Origin: Youhaiella tibetensis | GTDB taxonomy: Bacteria; Pseudomonadota; Alphaproteobacteria; Rhizobiales; Devosiaceae | Length of the DNA stretch: 64,000 bases | Direction: 5' to 3' | Assembly (NCBI RefSeq): GCF_008000755.1 | Contig: NZ_CP041690.1 | Span: 744,001-808,000 of the forward strand | Part shown: positions 61,641-64,000 of the stretch, one piece after another | How positions within the stretch are numbered: position 1 is the stretch's first letter | Layout of the letters: each line of letters starts with the position of its first letter | The notes under the pieces: model-generated | The model's input: only the letters and a program-made list of their open reading frames with translations | Database searches by the model: none | Told to the model about the DNA's origin: nothing | Program-made: the position numbers and the translations under genes

Positions 61641-62978
61641 CTACGCCCCACCAAACTCCTTCCGATGCGTCGTTGTGACGGCGGCCGTGCCTCGGTCAAG
61701 CGGCGCAACTAGGAGGGGCGGCTTAGGTAAAGCCGACGCGGGGTACACCGCCGGCCCGTCAACCGCGTGGAAGCCTGCCTTTTGGGCCAGGAGCGCAAGT
61801 CCGAGCGAATTAGCACCATGGCCGATAGTGGCCAGTCCTTCCCCCGCCGCCCATTGAACATACCGTCTGAGCAGGGCCGGAAGCTCAGGGTCGATGCTGG
61901 TGCGACCGTACAAGGAGGTCGACACGCCCCAAACTGGAATCCGGCCTAGGGCAAGGCTGTCGACCAATTCAAGACCGACCTCGAGCACCAGTCGTTTCAC
62001 CCGCCTCTGAAGCTCCGGCGCGATAAACACAAGTTCGAGGCAGTCTGCGGCTGTCGTCGCGCCGGTTATCTCCAGCAGGATGAAGCGGCTATAGGCTTCG
62101 GGTATGGCGTCGAGGAGCTTGACGAATTCATGTCTTGCCGGCCGGTCACGGAGGCTGTCGAGGTGCACCGGGACAAGAAGCGGACAGCAACCTCGATGCT
62201 TGCTTGACAGGTGCAGCGCCTGGACGGCGGAAACGAGCAGTGTGTGGTCCAGCCGACAAAGCGTCTCCTGATACTGCTCCGGGTCGGCCATGGCGCGGAA
62301 TGTGGACAGCGACGGAAAAGCCAGAGCCACATTTGCGGCGCAGGTATTGAAGACGATGCGGCGTTTGCTTGGGCTGACGGCTGGAAGATACTGCGCATTG
62401 AAGGTCTGGATCACCTTGGATCGATGATCCTTGGCTACCCTCTTGATGTCGTCGCGGACGTTCTGCAGCAACGCGACAAGGCGAGCAGAAATATCGACGG
62501 CATCGAGAAAGTCCGCAGCCTTCACGACGGCCGTGGCAGCTGAAACGGATATGAGTCCGTCCGTTGCCGGAATATCCGCGGCAATCCGCTCTCGGATGGC
62601 GGTGGATATTTCACGCGTCAACCGCGCCGCGGCCCGCTCGTCGCTGCTGCCAAAGCAAACAAGGAATGTGTGCCTGTTGTAGCTCCGAAATGCGTCCCGT
62701 TCCGACAGGCGTGCACTGATCTCCTCTAGCGATATCTGATGGATCTGGTCGGCAACATGTTCCCAACGGCCGCCGAGGCTCAGTTTGACATCGTCTAGGC
62801 CGATCAGCTGGAGTGACCCCGCAAGGACAGCCTTGTCGTCCGCATTAGGGGAACTGAGCCGCAGATCGAGCAAGCGATCGAAGTCCTTCGGAGGACTTGC
62901 GCTTGGCCCCTGACTCTCGTGACGCGTGTCCACCGGGCCCGACGGACCGCGCAGCAGGGCAAGTAGCCGCTCAAGCAT
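61641..62978 (-). CDS. Degenerate GGDEF/EAL-like signalling protein
   Basis: A 445-residue cytosolic protein. Residues about 35-140 resemble a GGDEF-type fold (NRHTFLVCFGSSDERAAARLTREISTAIRERIA) without a GGDEF signature. Residues about 240-420 resemble an EAL barrel (LLVPVHLDSLRDRPARHEFVKLL, RFILLEITG) but lack the EAL and DDFGTG motifs. It probably binds or relays rather than makes or breaks c-di-GMP. It lies next to, and is transcribed after, the intact EAL gene at 63009. Confidence 0.6.
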   Translation of the reverse strand: MLERLLALLRGPSGPVDTRHESQGPSASPPKDFDRLLDLRLSSPNADDKAVLAGSLQLIGLDDVKLSLGGRWEHVADQIHQISLEEISARLSERDAFRSYNRHTFLVCFGSSDERAAARLTREISTAIRERIAADIPATDGLISVSAATAVVKAADFLDAVDISARLVALLQNVRDDIKRVAKDHRSKVIQTFNAQYLPAVSPSKRRIVFNTCAANVALAFPSLSTFRAMADPEQYQETLCRLDHTLLVSAVQALHLSSKHRGCCPLLVPVHLDSLRDRPARHEFVKLLDAIPEAYSRFILLEITGATTAADCLELVFIAPELQRRVKRLVLEVGLELVDSLALGRIPVWGVSTSLYGRTSIDPELPALLRRYVQWAAGEGLATIGHGANSLGLALLAQKAGFHAVDGPAVYPASALPKPPLLVAPLDRGTAAVTTTHRKEFGGA

Positions 62979-63008
62979 TGATCATCCTCTGGACCACCAG
63001 ACTAGTGC

Positions 63009-64000
63009 TCATTGCGAGCCGAGGTTTTTCACGAAGCTCTCGCCGTCGCAGGGGCGGCCAAACAAATAACCTTGCCCGATGGGGCAACCCATCTCGGCAA
63101 GCAGTGCGCGCTGCGCCTCGGTTTCGATGCCCTCTGCCACGACGGTCAGACCCAGCGCGCGGCCGAGGTCGATGACGGCCCGAACAATGACCATCTTTGA
63201 TTCACTCGAGGGGAGTTCGCCGACGAAGCTCCGGTCGATCTTGATCTCAGTCATCGGAAACGTCTCGAGAAGCCTCAGACTCGAGTATCCGGTCCCGAAG
63301 TCGTCGACAGAAAGACCGACGCCGAGACGCCGCAGGCGTCGGAATGCGTCAAGCACACCGGGGGTGTCATTGAGCAACATGCTCTCTGTCAGTTCCAGCG
63401 TGAACCACCGTGGGTCTGCACTGCTCTCTCCCAGGATTCGATCAACAACCTCCGCCATGTCCCGGTGCAAAAATTCGGTAGCCGAGGTGTTGATGGAAAA
63501 CCGCAACTGACGATCACGCCCCGCGTTGACGCACCGGGCAAAGGCTGCAACGGCGGCCAGTCCACGTTCACCAAGATTGAGGATCATGCCAGTTTGTTCG
63601 GCCGCGTGAATGAAGCGGCCCGGCAGTTGACTGCCGAACAGGGGATGGTTCCAGCGGACCAATGCTTCGGCGCCCACACACCGGCCCGTCGTCAGATCGA
63701 TCTGGGGCTGGAAGTGATAGACAATCTCATCATTGTCGAGGGCGGCCTTCAACTCATGGGTCATGCGAACCCTGCGGCGGGCCTCCTCCGCGTCCGTTTC
63801 GCGAAAGCGGCGGGGGCCACTGAGCGGGTCCAGCTTGGCAGCCTGCAGCGCGGCACCGGCGCTGCGGACAAGGGACACCGCGCTGGTGCCGGGTTCGCCG
63901 ACCGCATAACCAATGGCGAAACGTAGAGGGACACTCGCACCGGGAACGATGAAGTCGAGCGACAGCGAAGTGACAACACGCTCGATCAGCACTGACCCGC
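63009..64000 (-). CDS. GGDEF-EAL domain phosphodiesterase, 5' end outside window
   Basis: The frame runs to the window edge, so the N-terminal part is missing. The visible first ~70 residues look like the end of a GGDEF domain. The rest is a full EAL domain: AEALVRWNHPLFG (EAL), SINTSATEF, TLELTESML, DDFGTGYSSLRLL, KIDRSFV and VVAEGIETEAQ, all conserved for c-di-GMP hydrolysis. The C-terminal GYLFGRP is also typical. It is followed closely by the degenerate GGDEF/EAL-like gene. Confidence 0.93.
   Translation of the reverse strand, partial: GSVLIERVVTSLSLDFIVPGASVPLRFAIGYAVGEPGTSAVSLVRSAGAALQAAKLDPLSGPRRFRETDAEEARRRVRMTHELKAALDNDEIVYHFQPQIDLTTGRCVGAEALVRWNHPLFGSQLPGRFIHAAEQTGMILNLGERGLAAVAAFARCVNAGRDRQLRFSINTSATEFLHRDMAEVVDRILGESSADPRWFTLELTESMLLNDTPGVLDAFRRLRRLGVGLSVDDFGTGYSSLRLLETFPMTEIKIDRSFVGELPSSESKMVIVRAVIDLGRALGLTVVAEGIETEAQRALLAEMGCPIGQGYLFGRPCDGESFVKNLGSQ

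Overview
The window looks like a chromosomal stretch of a high-GC alphaproteobacterium of the Hyphomicrobiales (Rhizobiales), most like a Devosia-type genome. The evidence is the gcrA cell-cycle regulator, the phoR-pstSCAB-phoU-phoB order, an argD-argF-hslO operon, a SAM-II riboswitch in front of metZ, double-length dCTP deaminase, DUF1127 and many sugar ABC/oxidoreductase genes. The genus is an inference; no rRNA or tRNA gene was seen.

Layout. 0-10 kb: assorted catabolic and housekeeping genes (a truncated aldehyde dehydrogenase, SDR, alpha/beta hydrolase, a TTC38-like repeat protein, a self-cleaving P1 peptidase, DUF924, a zinc alcohol dehydrogenase, a VOC dioxygenase-like protein, a YARHG secreted protein, pncB). 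10-19.8 kb: a carbohydrate uptake locus with a divergent AraC regulator, a complete ABC importer (binding protein, two permeases, ATPase), an unusual Gfo/Idh/MocA plus aldo-keto reductase fusion, an ATC-hydrolase-like protein, an SDR and a convergent KdgK-type kinase. 19.9-27.3 kb: a cluster built around an ethanolamine-type permease, a glutamine-synthetase-like ligase, an aldehyde dehydrogenase, an iron alcohol dehydrogenase and an N-formylglutamate-amidohydrolase-like enzyme, facing an RpiR regulator. It fits a gamma-glutamylated ethanolamine catabolic route.

27.3-36 kb: the Pho regulon (phoB, phoU, pstB, pstA, pstC, pstS, phoR) with a clear three-part PHO box, followed by a divergent polyphosphate kinase 2. 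36-49 kb: gcrA, argD-argF-hslO, macAB-type efflux, metZ under a SAM-II riboswitch plus terminator, dcd, alcohol dehydrogenase, an AraC/GyrI-like regulator and an amicyanin-like cupredoxin.

49-64 kb: accessory DNA. An intact aminoglycoside-phosphotransferase-like gene has a near-identical 238/240 bp copy of its 5' end and upstream region 11.3 kb away in direct orientation. The DNA between the copies holds broken or unusual genes: a frameshifted DUF5677-like gene, a TM2 gene with an apparently lost start codon, an ADP-ribosylglycohydrolase homologue with altered metal ligands, an SDR without its catalytic Tyr/Lys, and an NmrA-like gene whose 5' end stops exactly at the repeat. It also carries LysR, Rrf2 and MocR regulators. 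After the second copy come a degenerate GGDEF/EAL-like protein and an EAL protein cut by the window edge. Short GC-rich hairpin repeats are scattered between genes in the first 46 kb.
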